Part shown: positions 35,054 to 44,534 of the stretch, one piece after another
How the letters are laid out: each line of letters opens with the position of its first letter
How positions within the stretch are numbered: the first letter of the stretch is position 1
From: JAWLHU01 sp041690255
Lineage (GTDB): Bacteria > Bacillota > Sulfobacillia > Symbiobacteriales > Symbiobacteriaceae
Length of the DNA stretch: 64,000 nucleotides
Assembly: GCA_041690255.1 (NCBI GenBank)
Contig: JAWLHU010000022.1
Span: 8,119 to 72,118, forward strand
Direction of reading: 5' to 3'
Notes under the pieces: model-generated
Databases searched by the model: none
What the model was told of the DNA's origin: nothing
What the model saw: the letters and a program-made list of their open reading frames with translations, nothing else
Made by a program: the position numbers and the translations under genes

Positions 35054-36661
35054 CTACCAGGCTGCAATCTGGCCGTCAGTACGGGGCTCGGTACCGCCAA
35101 CCAGGACACCGTTCTCCAGTCGCCAGATGATCTGGCCGCGACCGAATCCCCCAGAACCAAGCGCCCAGCGGACATTATGCCCACGCCGAGCGAGTCCATC
35201 CCCAATGTGTTCGGGGGTGGAGTGCTCGATTTCAACCGTCTTGGACTCCATCCACTGCCAGCGGGGGGCATCGATCGCGCTCTGGGGATTGAGGCCGAAG
35301 TCGACCGTGTTCATGACCACCTGGAGATGTCCCTGGGGCTGCATGAAGCCACCCATGACACCGAAGGGACCGACCGGCTGGTTTTCCCTGGTCATGAAGC
35401 CCGGAATGATCGTGTGGTAGGGCCGCTTGCCAGGCTCAAGGCGGTTGTCGTGGTTGCGATCCAGGACGAAGTTGTGGCCGCGGTTGTGCAGGCCGATGCC
35501 AGTCCCGGGTACGACAAGCCCGGAGCCAAAGCCCATGTAATTTGACTGAATGAACGAGACCATGTTCCCCTCACCATCTGCAGTGGCGAGATAGACGGTG
35601 CCACCCTGGGGCGGTGTACCGGGAGCCGGCTGAATAGCCATCTTTCCGATCAGGCGGCGCCGCTCGTCGGCGTAGGCGTCGGAGAGCAGGTCCTGCACCT
35701 GTACAGACATGGCGCGTGGATCGGCAATATACTGCTGGGCGTCAGCGAAGGCAAGCTTGATCGCTTCAATCTGCCTGTGATAGGTCTCAACGGTGTCGCG
35801 CTCGGTGAAGTCGAAGCCCTTCATAAGGTTCAGGGCCATGAGGGCAACGATTCCCTGCCCGTTCGGCGGAATCTCCCAGACGTCGTATCCGCGGTAGTTT
35901 ACGCCGATCGGGGTCACCCACTCGGGCTTGAACGCAGCGAGGTCCTCCTTACGGAGATAGCCACCGTGCTTCCGGGAGAACTGATCAATCTGCTCGGCCA
36001 GATCCCCGCGGTAGAAGGACTCCGCCTTGGTTTCAGCGATCGACTGGAGGGTCTTTGCATGACCGGCTGACCGCCAGACCTCACCGATCTCGGGGGCACG
36101 GCCTTCCGGGGCGAAGGTGTCGAACCAGTGACGGAACTCGTCGCCGGTCAGGTTCTCCTTGTAGATTGCCGCGCCACGCTTCCAGAACCGCCCCAGGGTC
36201 GGGGAGAGGGGGTAGCCCCGTTCAGCGTACTCAATCGCCGGAGCCAACACCTCAGTCAAGGGCAGTCGGCCGAAGCGGGCGGAGAGTTCGGCCCAGGCTG
36301 CAGGGGCACCAGGGACTGTCACGGGAACAAAGCCGTACTTGGGAATAGCGGTGACCCCGGCCTTCTCCAGCGCATCAATGGAGAGGGCTTGGGGTGCAGG
36401 GCCACTGGAGTTCAGGCCGTGCAGCTTCCCCTGGGTCCAGACGAGGGCAAAGGCATCGCCGCCGATGCCGTTGGAGGTAGGCTCCACGACGGTCAATGCT
36501 GCGGCGGTGGCAATGGCTGCATCGATCGCATTGCCGCCCTTCCGCAGGACCGCCAGGCCGGCCTGAGCGGCCAAAGGCTGGGAGGTTGCGACCATACCGT
36601 TTGGAGCATAAACACAGGTGCGCCGGGAGTTATACGGATACGAGAGCCAGTCGGCGTGCAT
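35054..36661 (-). CDS. ggt: Gamma-glutamyltransferase family protein
   Basis: A 535-residue Ntn-hydrolase proenzyme. The N-terminal GGT signature is GMVATSQPLAAQAGLAVLRK with GGNAIDAAIA; the autoprocessing/catalytic Thr is T355 in QGGTVYLATADGEGN, beginning the small subunit. Later RPYHTIIPGF and GVMGGFMQPQGH are typical. No signal peptide from the start at 36661 (AAAGGAGACG upstream), so it is probably cytoplasmic; longer frames to 36913 have no ribosome site. Cytoplasmic members include amino-acid or acyl-peptide hydrolases (for example CapD- or YwrD-like), so the substrate need not be glutathione. Confidence 0.9.
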   Translation of the reverse strand: MHADWLSYPYNSRRTCVYAPNGMVATSQPLAAQAGLAVLRKGGNAIDAAIATAAALTVVEPTSNGIGGDAFALVWTQGKLHGLNSSGPAPQALSIDALEKAGVTAIPKYGFVPVTVPGAPAAWAELSARFGRLPLTEVLAPAIEYAERGYPLSPTLGRFWKRGAAIYKENLTGDEFRHWFDTFAPEGRAPEIGEVWRSAGHAKTLQSIAETKAESFYRGDLAEQIDQFSRKHGGYLRKEDLAAFKPEWVTPIGVNYRGYDVWEIPPNGQGIVALMALNLMKGFDFTERDTVETYHRQIEAIKLAFADAQQYIADPRAMSVQVQDLLSDAYADERRRLIGKMAIQPAPGTPPQGGTVYLATADGEGNMVSFIQSNYMGFGSGLVVPGTGIGLHNRGHNFVLDRNHDNRLEPGKRPYHTIIPGFMTRENQPVGPFGVMGGFMQPQGHLQVVMNTVDFGLNPQSAIDAPRWQWMESKTVEIEHSTPEHIGDGLARRGHNVRWALGSGGFGRGQIIWRLENGVLVGGTEPRTDGQIAAW

Positions 36662-36710
36662 CTCAACGTCTCCTTTACTTCTGTACCCACTAAAAGGATC
36701 ATTACTAGAC

Positions 36711-36739
36711 AGACTACAGGATAAGCACCCGTCTGTCAA
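36711..36739 (-). promoter_or_regulatory. Promoter of the GGT gene
   Basis: TTGACA (36739-36734) and TAGTCT (36716-36711) are 17 bases apart on the minus strand. The -35 is perfect, the -10 weak. Confidence 0.55.
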
Positions 36740-36835
36740 AAAGGTGACGCACCCTATTTCTGCACTGGCAGGTAAGTTTCCTAGGAAGGATAATAAGAAG
36801 AGAGATGATTCGTGCCGTAGAGCGGAGGTGGGGTA

Positions 36836-39073
36836 ATGGGCAACGCAGAGATGCGTCTCCTGGCATGTGGTGAGTTCGGCGCCGAGGTTCTGGCTCACAT
36901 TCGTCTCCGTCAATCGAGCGTGGGGACCGAAGTAGTCGGCTATCTCGTCACAGGCCTAGCCCCTACCCGGGCAATCGGGGGCGAGTTGGCCGCTGACCGC
37001 TTGGCCCAACTGGAGCCTTTGGGTGGAACTTCCATGCACCTGATCGCGGCGGCCGATGAACCTGCCGGTGGGGGCGCACTCACTCAGCTCCTCGGCCGGC
37101 ACGGGTTCGACGCCCCGGTTCGGGTGTGGTTGGCACTCCCTTCCGAGGGATCGGATCAGGGCGCACAGGCTCGGGCGTACGCGACCCTTCTGGAGTTGGA
37201 GGCATTGCGCCGATCTGGACGGGGCATGACGATTGCCCTGGGAGAGATGCGCGGTACACGACAGGAGGCAGCCCAGGCCTTCGGGGACGCGCTCCTCTGG
37301 AACCTGGACCGGAGCGAGATGAAGGCTGGGTACCTCGGATTTGGGTTCGGGGTGGTCCGAGACCCTGTCCTGGCCCTGCAGCGCCGACTCGCCATGCCCG
37401 TATTGAGGCGGGAGGTCGAGAGGTTCCTGCGGGAGCCAGACCCTCCGCACCTGTTGGCGGGTGTGCGGTCGGCTCTGCACGAGCCCGTGCGCCTGCTGCT
37501 TTTCCCGGTTGAGTCCTGTGCGATTTTCTTCGAAGGGCGTGCAATGGTGTCAGGGCCGGTAGGGGATCTATCCGATCTCTTCGCCTACTATGACATGGGT
37601 GGGGATTGGTACCACCAGGCCATGACCTTCTGGAGCCAGGTACGTGCTCAGGCGCAGGACAGGCTCGCTACCGCTCTGGGGCAGTCCTGGCGAAGTGGGT
37701 TTGAGGCGATTTACGCAGAGGCGCAGGCTGGGCTGACAGAGGCTCACGGGTCGTTGGAGTCGGCGATTGGCGAGACCGAGGAGTTGGTCGGGGAGTACGA
37801 GGAGACGATCAATGCCGCCAGGCTTGCCCTTACGGCGGGGAGTGTTGAGCTGGACCAGGTGGACCGGCTGTTGGCAGGTTACATGCTTGAGGGCATGCGG
37901 CTCATGACGTTGGAGCGTTTTGCACTCGCCTTCGACGGGGTCGTCGAACTCGTTATGGACGCTCTGAGGGCCAAGGTAGAGGGCATCCAGCACCTGCTAC
38001 AGCAGGTCGAGGAGCACCGGGAGAGCAGTTCGGTCCCACGGCTTGCCCACGCCCTTCAGTTAGTGCCATCTGCCGAACAGGAGCAGGAGTGGTTGTCCGC
38101 CATTGCGCCGCGAAGGACACAGGCTTGCCTACGCGAGAATGCCGAACCTGATCTCAGTCAGCTGAAAGAGGCTGCCAGGAAAGATGTGGAGCGTTTTGTC
38201 CGAACCCAAAGGCCGCCTGTCGACCTGCCAAGCGGGCATCGAATCCGGGAGGCCTGGCTGTTGAACACAGAACCGGCGGTCTCGCTGGTCAAGCCCCCAG
38301 GGTTCACCTACAGGGTCGATGGTGGATTGCCGGGTAGCTATCGGGAGGAGTTGACTGCTCGGGTCGGGCGGAGACCGCTCACGTCGTCGGGCGGCTGGAT
38401 CCCAGGGGAGTGGGCGGTCTACTCGGAGACAGAGCCCTTCGCTCTGGCCGATCTGAGAGCGATACCCGCCTGGCAGGAAGCCTATCGAAAGACCTCGGCC
38501 CGCCAGCGTACCGGCCTGCACGCGGTACCAGAGCCAACGGATGGCTGGCCTGACCTGATGGAGCCGGGCTCCGGCCCGAGGCCGGACGTTGCGGCGGCCT
38601 TACAGCCAGGCTTCGCGCAGGAACTGCCACTGGCTCGCTCCCTGGTCCGGGCTGCGGTTCTCGGGTTGCTCTCGCCACAGCCCGATGGTTTCGTGCTGCA
38701 GGGTGGCCGACGGCTCGTGGGCCTGGTGGGTGTGCTGGCGGCGCTCCGCGAGGAGGGGGAAGTCACGCGCCAGGTCACACAGCTCTGGATGGAGTTCACT
38801 CCGGCTGAGACGGCCGCCTCCTTTGCCGTTCTACGCTGGTTCCAGACTTCTGTTCTTGATGGTGACCGCGGTGTGATCGGCCAATCCGACCTGGCACTTC
38901 TGCACGAGGCGGTGGAGTGTGAGCGAGAACATCTGCAGACCCGGCTGGCTGCTTGCGGAGAGGAGTGGATCCGAGCCGCACAGCAAATGGTGGAGCAGAT
39001 TGGCGGGCCGGCGGACAATTACACAGAACCAAACGGCCCATGGCGGGCTGTGATCAGGAGGCGGCAGGGATGA
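36836..39073 (+). CDS. Large protein with tubulin/FtsZ-like N-terminal region
   Basis: A 745-residue protein with no clear named family. The first ~160 residues follow the tubulin/FtsZ pattern by eye: a strand-Gly loop (MRLLACGEFGAEVLAHI), a hydrophobic strand ending in a Gly-rich loop (AADEPAGGGALTQLL, compare GGGTG), a strand with LALPSEGSDQGAQARAY, a helix and another strand (MTIALGEM). The G-box is degenerate, so nucleotide binding is uncertain. Residues ~280-400 are helical/coiled. The rest is unassigned. It overlaps the RidA start by four bases (ATGA). It converges on the nitrilase/Rad50 operon. The homology is a fold-level inference; the gene itself is certain (GGAGGTG then ATG). Confidence 0.7.
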   Translation: MGNAEMRLLACGEFGAEVLAHIRLRQSSVGTEVVGYLVTGLAPTRAIGGELAADRLAQLEPLGGTSMHLIAAADEPAGGGALTQLLGRHGFDAPVRVWLALPSEGSDQGAQARAYATLLELEALRRSGRGMTIALGEMRGTRQEAAQAFGDALLWNLDRSEMKAGYLGFGFGVVRDPVLALQRRLAMPVLRREVERFLREPDPPHLLAGVRSALHEPVRLLLFPVESCAIFFEGRAMVSGPVGDLSDLFAYYDMGGDWYHQAMTFWSQVRAQAQDRLATALGQSWRSGFEAIYAEAQAGLTEAHGSLESAIGETEELVGEYEETINAARLALTAGSVELDQVDRLLAGYMLEGMRLMTLERFALAFDGVVELVMDALRAKVEGIQHLLQQVEEHRESSSVPRLAHALQLVPSAEQEQEWLSAIAPRRTQACLRENAEPDLSQLKEAARKDVERFVRTQRPPVDLPSGHRIREAWLLNTEPAVSLVKPPGFTYRVDGGLPGSYREELTARVGRRPLTSSGGWIPGEWAVYSETEPFALADLRAIPAWQEAYRKTSARQRTGLHAVPEPTDGWPDLMEPGSGPRPDVAAALQPGFAQELPLARSLVRAAVLGLLSPQPDGFVLQGGRRLVGLVGVLAALREEGEVTRQVTQLWMEFTPAETAASFAVLRWFQTSVLDGDRGVIGQSDLALLHEAVECEREHLQTRLAACGEEWIRAAQQMVEQIGGPADNYTEPNGPWRAVIRRRQG

Positions 39074-39459
39074 GGAGAAACATCAGTGGAAACAGTCCTT
39101 GGGAGCCGATTGTGGGGTACTCCCGGGCCGTGCGAATGGGGCAGATGGTGTTCGTGGCAGGCACGACGGCGACAGGGGACGATGGCCAGATTGTGGGTCC
39201 AGGTGATGCTTACGCACAGACAGTCCAGGCGCTCCGAAACGTGGAACGGGCGCTGCAACGGGCTGGAGCAGCCCTGACCGATGTGGTGCGGACCCGCATG
39301 TTTGTGACGAACATAGCCGACTGGGAGTCGGTGGGACGCGCACACGGGGAGTTCTTTCAGGCGGTTCGCCCAGCGGCGACGATGGTTGAGGTCAGCCGGC
39401 TGATCGATCCAGCTATGCTTGTCGAGATCGAGGTAGATGCGGTCGTGTTCGAAGAGTGA
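39070..39459 (+). CDS. RidA (YjgF/YER057c/UK114) family protein
   Basis: A 129-residue member of the small trimeric Rid family; RidA itself hydrolyses reactive enamines/imines such as 2-aminoacrylate. Family features are VFVAGTTATGDDG, TRMFVTNIADW and VEVSRLIDPAMLVEIEVDAV. The catalytic Arg (in PARSC of E. coli RidA) is Ala here (RPAATMVEV), so imine deaminase activity is doubtful and it may belong to another Rid subgroup. Its ATG overlaps the TGA of the 745-residue protein, so the two are translationally coupled. It ends 34 bp from the converging membrane-protein gene. Confidence 0.9.
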   Translation: MRRNISGNSPWEPIVGYSRAVRMGQMVFVAGTTATGDDGQIVGPGDAYAQTVQALRNVERALQRAGAALTDVVRTRMFVTNIADWESVGRAHGEFFQAVRPAATMVEVSRLIDPAMLVEIEVDAVVFEE

Positions 39460-39464
39460 TCCAG

Positions 39465-39489
39465 GGCGTCCTGCTTCCGGCAGGGCGCC
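39465..39489. terminator. Hairpin between the two convergent accessory operons
   Basis: GGCGTCCTGC pairs with GCAGGGCGCC (one mismatch/wobble), followed by TTCTCATT on the plus strand. It lies between the RidA stop and the stop of the opposing operon. Confidence 0.75.
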
Positions 39490-39492
39490 TTC

Positions 39493-40821
39493 TCATTCAC
39501 GTTCGATCCAACGAGCGGTCGCGTGAATGGCGTGGTCCAGTTCCTTGCACCCGGTCGGTACGAGGGCCCGAGCCTGGCGAATGAACTGCTCCGCCTGGGA
39601 GCGTTGCCCGGCTCGGTTGGTCAGCAGCGACAGCGCATGAAGGAGGACGGGGTCCCGTTGCCCCTCTGGGTCAACGCCATAAAGCGAGTAGATGGGTGCT
39701 GGCCATTCCAGAAGCACGGCGGCTCGGACCAATACCTGACGGGCACCGGTCCGCAGGGGAACGGCGAGCCCGGCGTCATTGGCCAGCGGGGTGTCCAGAA
39801 CTCGCCGGGCGGGCCCGATTGCCTCTAACGGTCGCCCGACCTCGAGCAGCGCCCGTCCCAGGGTGACCAGCAGCAGGGCGGTGACAGCGTTGATAGGAGG
39901 CTCATCTGCCAGGGCGACTGAAGCCACGGAAATGGCTGCCTCCGGGCACCCCCGGGCGAGTTCTTCGTGGGCTGCCACGGCGGCGTGCTCCGGAGAGCCG
40001 GGGACAAGGAGACGCCGTAGCGTCTCGATCTGAGGCCACGCCTTTTGGCGGGAGAGAGACAGGAGCACCCACAGCATGGCGGGTCGCCGCAGGAAGCCCA
40101 TGCGGTCGTGCTCTGCCAGGAGGTCCAGGTCCTGGACCAACAAGACGGCATGCTCCTGTCGGCCCTGGAAGAAGAGCATCAGGTGTCGGAACAGAAGCGT
40201 GATCGAGAGGTACCCTTCCAGTACCACTCGGTTTCGGCGGGCACAGGCCCGCAGATGGGTGACCGACGCGATCAACTCAGGCAGGTACTCACCTGGCCAG
40301 CCGGATTCAAGGAGACGAAGCGCCTCCCCTTTGGCATGCTGATTCTCGGCGGAGAGATCGCGAAAGAGCCCGGGGAGTCTGGCCATACAGTCTTGATAGG
40401 CGTGATCAAGGGGGGGCTCCTGCTGTATGGGACCGTCGGTACCGGCCATCTCATGCCGGGGGATCGGTGTCCACTCTTCCAGGGGAACGGCGGGAGGCCC
40501 CTCAAGGAGGGCTAGGTCAGCCAGATCGGGAGCGGCAAACTCCAGTCGCAAGTGGCCGACTTCGAGCCGTCTGGTGCGCGGCAGGAGGTCTCGCAGCAGG
40601 CTCAGGATGACGGGGGCCGAGACGAGGGCTAGAATAAACCACCCGGACAGGACTGATTCGGCGAGCCTGGAAGTGCCCCGGACCAGAGCACGGGAAAGCA
40701 CGTGCACCGCCTGGACGACCGAACCGCCGGATTCTATCAGCACTGCACCCCACAGCAAAACCAGAGCAAGGCCAATCCAGCACAGCAGAGCCCCCGAGCG
40801 TATGGTTCGTCGGTGAGTCAC
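39493..40821 (-). CDS. Two-helix membrane protein with helical-repeat cytoplasmic domain
   Basis: The product has 442 residues. Two transmembrane helices lie near the N-terminus (LLCWIGLALVLLWGAVLI ~13-30; WFILALVSAPVILSLL ~61-76), then a long soluble region of helix pairs resembling TPR-like repeats (LLLVTLGRALLEVGRPLEAI, LLTNRAGQRSQAEQFIRQA). It is third in the operon: its GTG start overlaps the stop of the Rad50-like gene by four bases (GTGA), with GGAGGGGG upstream. The arrangement suggests a membrane-anchored partner or effector of the ATPase. No family name can be assigned. Operon order and overlaps are seen; function is inferred. Confidence 0.75.
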   Translation of the reverse strand: MTHRRTIRSGALLCWIGLALVLLWGAVLIESGGSVVQAVHVLSRALVRGTSRLAESVLSGWFILALVSAPVILSLLRDLLPRTRRLEVGHLRLEFAAPDLADLALLEGPPAVPLEEWTPIPRHEMAGTDGPIQQEPPLDHAYQDCMARLPGLFRDLSAENQHAKGEALRLLESGWPGEYLPELIASVTHLRACARRNRVVLEGYLSITLLFRHLMLFFQGRQEHAVLLVQDLDLLAEHDRMGFLRRPAMLWVLLSLSRQKAWPQIETLRRLLVPGSPEHAAVAAHEELARGCPEAAISVASVALADEPPINAVTALLLVTLGRALLEVGRPLEAIGPARRVLDTPLANDAGLAVPLRTGARQVLVRAAVLLEWPAPIYSLYGVDPEGQRDPVLLHALSLLTNRAGQRSQAEQFIRQARALVPTGCKELDHAIHATARWIERE

Positions 40822-43800
40822 AGCGATACCCCCTCCGCCGGTAGGTCGTGCAGAATCTCCGGCCCCTCTGGGGTGACTCCGATCAGGCGGAAGGCCTGGA
40901 AGACGGTTGCACCACCCTGATTGAGTGGGGCGAAGCGGGCGACCATGGTTCGGTACAGCTCTTCGCTGGCCGTGGTGAGAACGATCTGCCGGCCGCCTTC
41001 GAGAACCGTCCGAAGGAGATCCAAAAAGGCATAAGTGTTCATGTCGTCCATGTGTTGTACGGGATCATCGACACAGATGATGCCAAGACGGGACCAAGAC
41101 TGGAGGAGGGCGGTCCCCAGGAAGATGGACAGGGCTACGGCGTTCGATTGGGCCATGCTGAAGTAACGGCTGACCGCTGCAGACTTCCCTTCTCCCGGGT
41201 GGAACCGCACATACAGCCGCTGCGCTCGCGAGTCAATCTCCAGGTCGAGAGGGCCAAAGTACGGGTGCGAACAGAGTCGCTGGTAGAGCACCCGAATCAT
41301 CCCTGCGAAGCCGTCAAGTCGCTCTCGCTCCTCGGAGGCACGCAGGTCGGAGGCCTGTAGAACGAGCCTTCGGACTCTCTCCAGGTAGTCAGCCAGCCGC
41401 TCACCTGCTTTCACTTCACCGGCCAGCTCGAGGCGGAGGCGCTCGACATCGCGGTCGAGCTCCTGGATTGCCTGGACCAGTTCAAAGGCGTTTGCGTGCG
41501 CCAGGAGCCGCTCGCCAACGGTGACCAGGTCGGTGAGGTTCGCGAGTTGCTGCGCAAGCCGCCGCTTCTCCCGGGCGAGTTGAGCCAACTGGATATCCGG
41601 TTCCGTGGCACGTACGCCGATCTGCTCGAGCTCGGCGGCGTGGGTGCGGACCCGGCGGATCACCGCATCCAGTTCCTCCTGGGTTGCCGCGCGCTCAGCG
41701 CGCAGGACGGCCAGAGCCCTGTGCGCTTCATCGGCCTTCGCCTGGGCCAGGTCAGCAGCCTGCCGGGCCTCCTGTACACGCAACCGGGCCGCCTCGGCCT
41801 CCCCCTGCCGCTGGGTGCTCTCAGCACGGGCCTCCTCTCGATCCGAAAAACCCGAGCCCATGGCAAGTAGGGCCCCCTCAATCTGCTCCAGGCGCCGGCG
41901 AATCTGGGCGAGCCGCTCCTGCTTCTGCTGAATGAGGACGACGGAAGCCAGTTCCTGACCCTCTACGGTCTGGATCGCGTCGGAAATGGCGGCCAGGGCT
42001 TCCTCTGCAGCAGCCACGTGTTCGTTCGCCAGTTGAGCCTCACCTTCACCTCTGGCCAGGTTTTCTCGGACCTCGTCCGGCGTCAGGGAGTCAAGGCTGC
42101 GCCCCGGATAGAACGGGGCGGCCCGCTCCTCAGCCTGCCTGATGAGTGCGCACAACTCCTCCAGTCGCTGCTCGCAGACACCCAGTTCCTGCTTGGTTGC
42201 TCCCAGGGTCAGCTCACCGACAGCCAGCGCATCAGTCAGTTCGTTTCGGCGCGCTACCGCCTGGTCGTGCGCCTCCTGCGCCTCCTTCAGGCCATCGGGC
42301 AGTCGCTCCAGCATGGATTGTATCCCAGTCAGCAACTGGTGATTGCTCTCCCATGCGTGACCGCAGAAGGGGCAGGCCGACTCCTCCGACCCCAGATGTC
42401 CCTTCAGCTCCGCCAGGAGTTCTTGCCGGCGCTGCGCCGTGCCGCGAGCCTCTGCCAGAGCCGATGAGCGCTGTTCCACGAGCGTTCGCAACTCCTGCCA
42501 CGCCTTTCGCTTCGTGATCAACCGCTCAGCCAGGTCCTGGCTCTCCGCCTTAAGTCGGAGCCAGCGAGCCTGAAGTCGCTTCTGTTCAGCGACCTTCTCC
42601 TGCCATTCTGAGAGCCGATCGGCCAGCCTCTGTAGCTCCGCATGGCTTGCTGTTCGGGAGTCAGCATCGGTCCGGAGTCGCTGCAGTCGCAGTCGCCCGT
42701 CGCGCTGATCGCTGCGCAGCCTTCGGAGCGACTCTCCCAGTTGTGCACGCTCGACCTCCAGGGCGGCGAGGCTTTCCTCCGTGCCTGCCCGCTCCCCCTC
42801 CAGCAGAGCGAGATCGTCCTGCAGGGTCAGGTATCGGTTCACCTGCTCAACCCGCCGCTGTGTCTCGTTCCACTCGTCGGTCCGGTCCCGGAGGGTGCTC
42901 GCTGCGGAGATGCGCAGGGATTCCTGCGTGTCTGCCGTCTCGACGCGCTCCTGCTCGGCTTCGGCCAAGGAGTTCGCCTGTGCCTCAAGCACCTGCCGCC
43001 GTGCGAGCAACTCGGACATGCCAGCCGTCTCCTGAGCCAGGCGTTCTACTCGCGCCAGGTCCTGCTGGACGGTCGCAACACGCCCGGGCACGCTCTGGGT
43101 CAGCGTCTGGGCCACCACCTTCGCCCTCTTGACCGCGGTGAGTTCCGGCACCTCAAGCGTGATGCCTGCCCCCCCCGCTGCACGGGTCAGCACGTTGACT
43201 TGCGCAACGAGCGTGGCCTCGTCGGGCAGGCGCTCCAACTCAGCGGTTCCGAGTGCTTGTCTCCTCTCCTCCTTGCGGAGAAGCCGCTCACGGATCAGCC
43301 CGTCCAGTTGTGCCGCGGCCTGCTGGTGCGCGGACAACTCTCCCTCCAACTGCTTGGTGACCCGAGTCCCCTTTTCAATCAGGCGGAGGAGGTTCTGAGT
43401 TCCAACCATATACGTGTAGGCCCGGTACCTCTCCTCGGGATCATTGCCCAGGAACTGCTGGATTGTCTCCTGGCTCAGGAAGTGGCAGTGACGCATGACA
43501 TCGCGGAGGACGTCACCCACCCGGGGTAGCGTCTCATCATCTGCAAGCAGAGAGAGGGCTCGCAGGATATCCCGCTCACTGACCTCCCGATCGTTCAGAT
43601 GTCGGCTCTCGTGATCCTCTGTCAAGACCCGGCGGAGATGGAGACTCCCGGGGCCCTCCAGCCAGAGGTCGACCTGGGCGCCATCTTCTCCGTGGAGTAG
43701 ATGCAGAAGGGGAGAGCGAGCGACACCCGTTTGCTGTTCCTTGTCGCGCAGGCGATCTGCCCGGTGCGATCTGCCGGTCAGCCCCCACTCCAGCGCCTCG

Positions 43801-44534
43801 CAGAGTGAGGTCTTTCCCGTGCCGTTCCGACCATAGATCACCACCAGGTTACCGACCAGGGGGATCGTCTTCCCCGCACCGCCATAGTTGCGGAATCCCT
43901 GGAGATGAACCTGGCGCACAAAGAGTCGGTCCGAGGCTGAGGCTTCTCGCCCCTGCACAGGAGAGCGCGCAATAGCGGGAATCGCGTCGGGCAACTCGTC
44001 GTAGAGCCCTGCGAGGAGGTCGGTGCGAAGCCGCTCCGGCCCGCGGCTCTCCAGGAGGTGCTCTACGAAGGTGGAAGCCAGACCCGTGCCACTGGCGACA
44101 ATGAGGGGGTCGACCGGAGGTCGGCGGATGGTCTTCTGTACGCGGTCGGGCAGGGGGAAGAATGGCAGTTCATCGACCACCTCACCCACGTTGAGCCCTT
44201 GGTAGCTGGGAACCACGACCTTGCGACAGACATACGGATTGGCGGCAATGCGCTGGAGGACGACCGGATCTCGCTGGCCTTCCACCAGCAACGCGAGGTA
44301 GGCGCCCTCGCGGGCGCCCTTCTGGGACAGCCGGCTGAGGTAGCGGGCGATCTCGTTCTGCACGGTGCGCCAGGAGACCACCAGATCCTCGTTGGGCCCG
44401 ACCACTCGGAAGAAGGCAAAACCTGCTCCCGTATGGACCAGCAGGTCCGCGTGTCCCACCTCGGGCGGATTCGACAAGATCTCGATCCCGCGCGGGAGCG
44501 CGTGACGGACCTGGTCGATCAGGCTACTCGCCAT
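40818..44534 (-). CDS. Rad50/SMC-like AAA ATPase with zinc hook and novel N-terminal domain
   Basis: The product has 1238 residues. Residues 1-~200 are not SMC-like and contain LALLVEGQRDPVVLQRIAAN and YVCRKVVVPS. The ATPase head starts at ~205 (FVRQVHLQGFRNYGG) with Walker A GRNGTGKT (235-242). Long coiled coils follow, with a Rad50-type hook CPFC at ~719-722 in SACPFCGHAWESN. The C-terminal head has signature-like FSMAQSNAVALSIFLG and Walker B GIICVDDPVQHMDD. Such ATPases bind DNA ends or clamp DNA and are common in antiphage systems. It overlaps the nitrilase gene by 16 bp and the membrane gene by 4 bp; GGAGGTG precedes 44534. No separate Mre11-type nuclease is encoded beside it. A defence role is inferred. 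Confidence 0.88.
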   Translation of the reverse strand: MASSLIDQVRHALPRGIEILSNPPEVGHADLLVHTGAGFAFFRVVGPNEDLVVSWRTVQNEIARYLSRLSQKGAREGAYLALLVEGQRDPVVLQRIAANPYVCRKVVVPSYQGLNVGEVVDELPFFPLPDRVQKTIRRPPVDPLIVASGTGLASTFVEHLLESRGPERLRTDLLAGLYDELPDAIPAIARSPVQGREASASDRLFVRQVHLQGFRNYGGAGKTIPLVGNLVVIYGRNGTGKTSLCEALEWGLTGRSHRADRLRDKEQQTGVARSPLLHLLHGEDGAQVDLWLEGPGSLHLRRVLTEDHESRHLNDREVSERDILRALSLLADDETLPRVGDVLRDVMRHCHFLSQETIQQFLGNDPEERYRAYTYMVGTQNLLRLIEKGTRVTKQLEGELSAHQQAAAQLDGLIRERLLRKEERRQALGTAELERLPDEATLVAQVNVLTRAAGGAGITLEVPELTAVKRAKVVAQTLTQSVPGRVATVQQDLARVERLAQETAGMSELLARRQVLEAQANSLAEAEQERVETADTQESLRISAASTLRDRTDEWNETQRRVEQVNRYLTLQDDLALLEGERAGTEESLAALEVERAQLGESLRRLRSDQRDGRLRLQRLRTDADSRTASHAELQRLADRLSEWQEKVAEQKRLQARWLRLKAESQDLAERLITKRKAWQELRTLVEQRSSALAEARGTAQRRQELLAELKGHLGSEESACPFCGHAWESNHQLLTGIQSMLERLPDGLKEAQEAHDQAVARRNELTDALAVGELTLGATKQELGVCEQRLEELCALIRQAEERAAPFYPGRSLDSLTPDEVRENLARGEGEAQLANEHVAAAEEALAAISDAIQTVEGQELASVVLIQQKQERLAQIRRRLEQIEGALLAMGSGFSDREEARAESTQRQGEAEAARLRVQEARQAADLAQAKADEAHRALAVLRAERAATQEELDAVIRRVRTHAAELEQIGVRATEPDIQLAQLAREKRRLAQQLANLTDLVTVGERLLAHANAFELVQAIQELDRDVERLRLELAGEVKAGERLADYLERVRRLVLQASDLRASEERERLDGFAGMIRVLYQRLCSHPYFGPLDLEIDSRAQRLYVRFHPGEGKSAAVSRYFSMAQSNAVALSIFLGTALLQSWSRLGIICVDDPVQHMDDMNTYAFLDLLRTVLEGGRQIVLTTASEELYRTMVARFAPLNQGGATVFQAFRLIGVTPEGPEILHDLPAEGVSL

